Assembly: GCA_029817715.1 (NCBI GenBank)
Contig: JARUPY010000473.1
Location: 6,944,001 to 7,008,000, forward strand
DNA: 64,000 nucleotides
Direction of reading: 5' to 3'
Source of the DNA: Melastoma dodecandrum
Lineage: Eukaryota > Streptophyta > Magnoliopsida > Myrtales > Melastomataceae
Below the pieces are notes generated by a model, which was given only the letters and a program-made list of their open reading frames with translations, was not told where the DNA came from and ran no database searches. The stretch's first letter is position 1. Each line of letters starts with the position of its first letter. The position numbers were made by a program, and so were the translations under genes. Of the stretch, positions 62,615 through 64,000 are shown piece after piece.

Positions 62615-63468
62615 TTTTAGGGTGAGTAGGTTCCGGATGTGGAACATGGAACCTACCCTATAACGACCGGTTCATTATTTTTAGAACTTAGAACCTACCA
62701 TGTGACTTAAAGAACCTCCCAAGAACCAACTTATTAGTACCGATTCTCGTACCAGATCCGGTATCATGTGCTTATTAAACACTTTCATATCAAATCCACT
62801 CCATTAATCTAATAACAATAATCCAAAATCATTTGGATACATATGGTTTCTAATGTATCCTCACGAGAAAAGAAAGGAAATCATGCAAGCAAAAAAGGGT
62901 GAACCCGACAGAGAAAAAGGGTAAGGGACAAACAAATGTAACATGCATTCAAGCATAGCACCTATTGGCATTGTTGCCGGACCATCCCTCAGAAGAGCAA
63001 ACTTAGGGTGCTCATTCATCTCATGAGTCTTATAGAAAAGGCCAACCGTCGCTTAATTGAAATATTTTGGTTGCTGCTTAATTAGCATCCGCCACATCCA
63101 CCCAAGTCCAGTTACACCTTGTTAGGATGATAATATAATATCAAACGACGAAGAAATAAGGTAAAGAAATAGGAGTCAAAACATGGCAAGGCACAATCAT
63201 TTGCATGTGAATAATTCTTTGCAACAACTCTGAAAGACATGGATAAGATCATCATATGATACATGAGCAAAGATACCTTCAAACATGCAAAAATTAGAGC
63301 AATCCTCAATGACGAATTTTTGAGCCTTCAAACATCCGTAATGTCTGAATTAATATTGGCAAAATCTACATAAACATGTCATATAAACAAATGAAATGTG
63401 AGCGTATGATAAACAAACTTAGCAAGTAGAAAAAACAACATGACTCAAGTTAAAATAATTAAGATACC
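62615..63468. other. hAT 3' non-coding region
   Basis: Repeated (g)gaacctacc / ggttcc-type words at 62,628-62,760 are probable subterminal transposase-binding repeats. The rest is AT-rich without coding sequence. Confidence 0.4.
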
Positions 63469-64000
63469 TTATTCATATCTTTCTGCATTTTCCATGTTTT
63501 CCTCTATATTAATAGGAGTTAAAAGGGATCTTAGCCAATCTTGTACACATATCAACACCTCAACGACTTTAGGAGTCAATGAACTACTATAGCAATCCAA
63601 CACACGACCCGACGTACTAAAAGCAGATTCAGAAGCAACCGTTGATATATAAATGACTAAAATATCTCTCGCAATGCAAGGCAAAATGAAATACTTTGTG
63701 ACATTATTTTTCCACCAATTTAAAATATCAAAACCTGCCTTACACTCTTTACATTTGTCTTCCAAGTATCGCTCCAATTCAGATTTACCTTCTGCATTCA
63801 ACTCTTCCCCCATATACCTCATGTAGTCATGCTGAAGATTCTCATGCATCTCACAATCATCATCCATTGTAGAACCACTACTTCATCCAACATCCTCCAC
63901 AACTTTATTGCAAGAAATCACATCATTTTTTAGTAAATTTGTTGTAGAAGAATGCTCATAATACTCAAATAATCGTTGTAAAACAAACTTCAGCCTTTCA
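63469..64000 (-). pseudogene. hAT transposase, C-terminal dimerisation domain
   Basis: The open part (63,867-63,469, 132 residues) has the hAT C-terminal dimerisation pattern: ELERYLEDKCKECKAGFDIL, NWWKNNVTKYFILPCIARDI, VIYISTVASESAFSTSGRVL, SLTPKVVEVLICVQDWL. Upstream the frame continues (LKFVLQRLFEYYEHSSTTNL) but is broken by a TGA at 63,883-63,885. The family is the RICESLEEPER-like BED-zinc-finger hAT group. The catalytic part lies beyond the right edge. Confidence 0.85.

Larger units (their letters stand above)
62601..64000 (-). mobile_element. hAT DNA transposon, 3' end; continues past the window
   Basis: The terminus TAGGGATGATCAGG near 62,601 resembles plant hAT ends, followed by subterminal ggttccgga/ggaacc/gaacctacc phrases. 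The transposase C-terminus lies inward on the minus strand. The other end is outside the window, so the 8-bp target duplication cannot be checked. Confidence 0.65.

Noticed and set aside
1..64000. tRNA and rRNA genes.
   Set aside because: Only tRNA 3'-end matches of 12 to 17 nt were seen, all as primer binding sites beside LTRs; no cloverleaf was found by eye.

Overview
This window is repeat-rich nuclear DNA from a flowering plant, most likely a dicot; I cannot name the species. The evidence is the mix of element families: Athila-type and chromovirus-type Ty3/gypsy elements, a SIRE/Maximus-type Ty1/copia element, Mutator-like transposases (one FAR1/FRS-related, one beside a plant mobile domain gene) and a hAT element, with primer binding sites matching plant tRNA-Asp and initiator tRNA-Met. 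I see no clearly functional host gene, no rRNA or tRNA gene and no CRISPR array. The density and nesting fit pericentromeric heterochromatin (inference).

Left third (1-30.1 kb) is a nested stack read from the outside in. A FAR1/FRS-like Mutator transposase pseudogene (+ strand, pieces at 17.17-17.40, 27.88-28.55 and 29.79-30.06 kb) is interrupted by a SIRE-type copia element (17.4-27.9 kb) and by a solo Athila-family LTR (28.5-29.8 kb). Abutting its upstream side is chromovirus D (13.66-17.17 kb, - strand). D is broken in its RNase H region by chromovirus C (8.86-13.66 kb, - strand), and C is broken in its integrase C-terminus by Athila element A (window start to 8.86 kb, - strand). The missing halves of A, C and D should lie left of the window.

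Middle (30.1-39 kb): decayed LTR relics, one with an exact 58-bp tandem repeat and two resembling the SIRE LTR 3' part, then chromovirus E (34.1-38.5 kb, - strand), which has lost its protease and carries a mutated reverse transcriptase active site.

Right-centre (39-54.7 kb): a Mutator-like transposase pseudogene (+ strand) split by Athila element B (39,869-51,037, - strand). B has both LTRs, a tRNA-Asp primer site, a polypurine tract and a perfect 5-bp target duplication ATTAG. Its gag-pol is one reading frame of about 1,807 codons broken by seven in-frame stops and no frameshift. Right after the transposase comes a plant mobile domain gene with a plausible small intron, probably part of the same Mutator-like unit.

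Right end (54.7-64 kb): mostly unassigned non-coding DNA with a palindromic MITE-like element, a solo chromovirus LTR, two exon-like fragments of an unidentified gene, a remnant of a transposon-associated plant protein, and the 3' end of a hAT element whose transposase dimerisation domain reaches the window edge.

The observation I find most interesting is in the pol-ORF3 spacer of both Athila elements. It holds a conserved 8-bp palindrome plus a 6-bp-stem hairpin with a compensatory base change, followed by clusters of short perfect palindromes whose sequence differs completely between the two elements.
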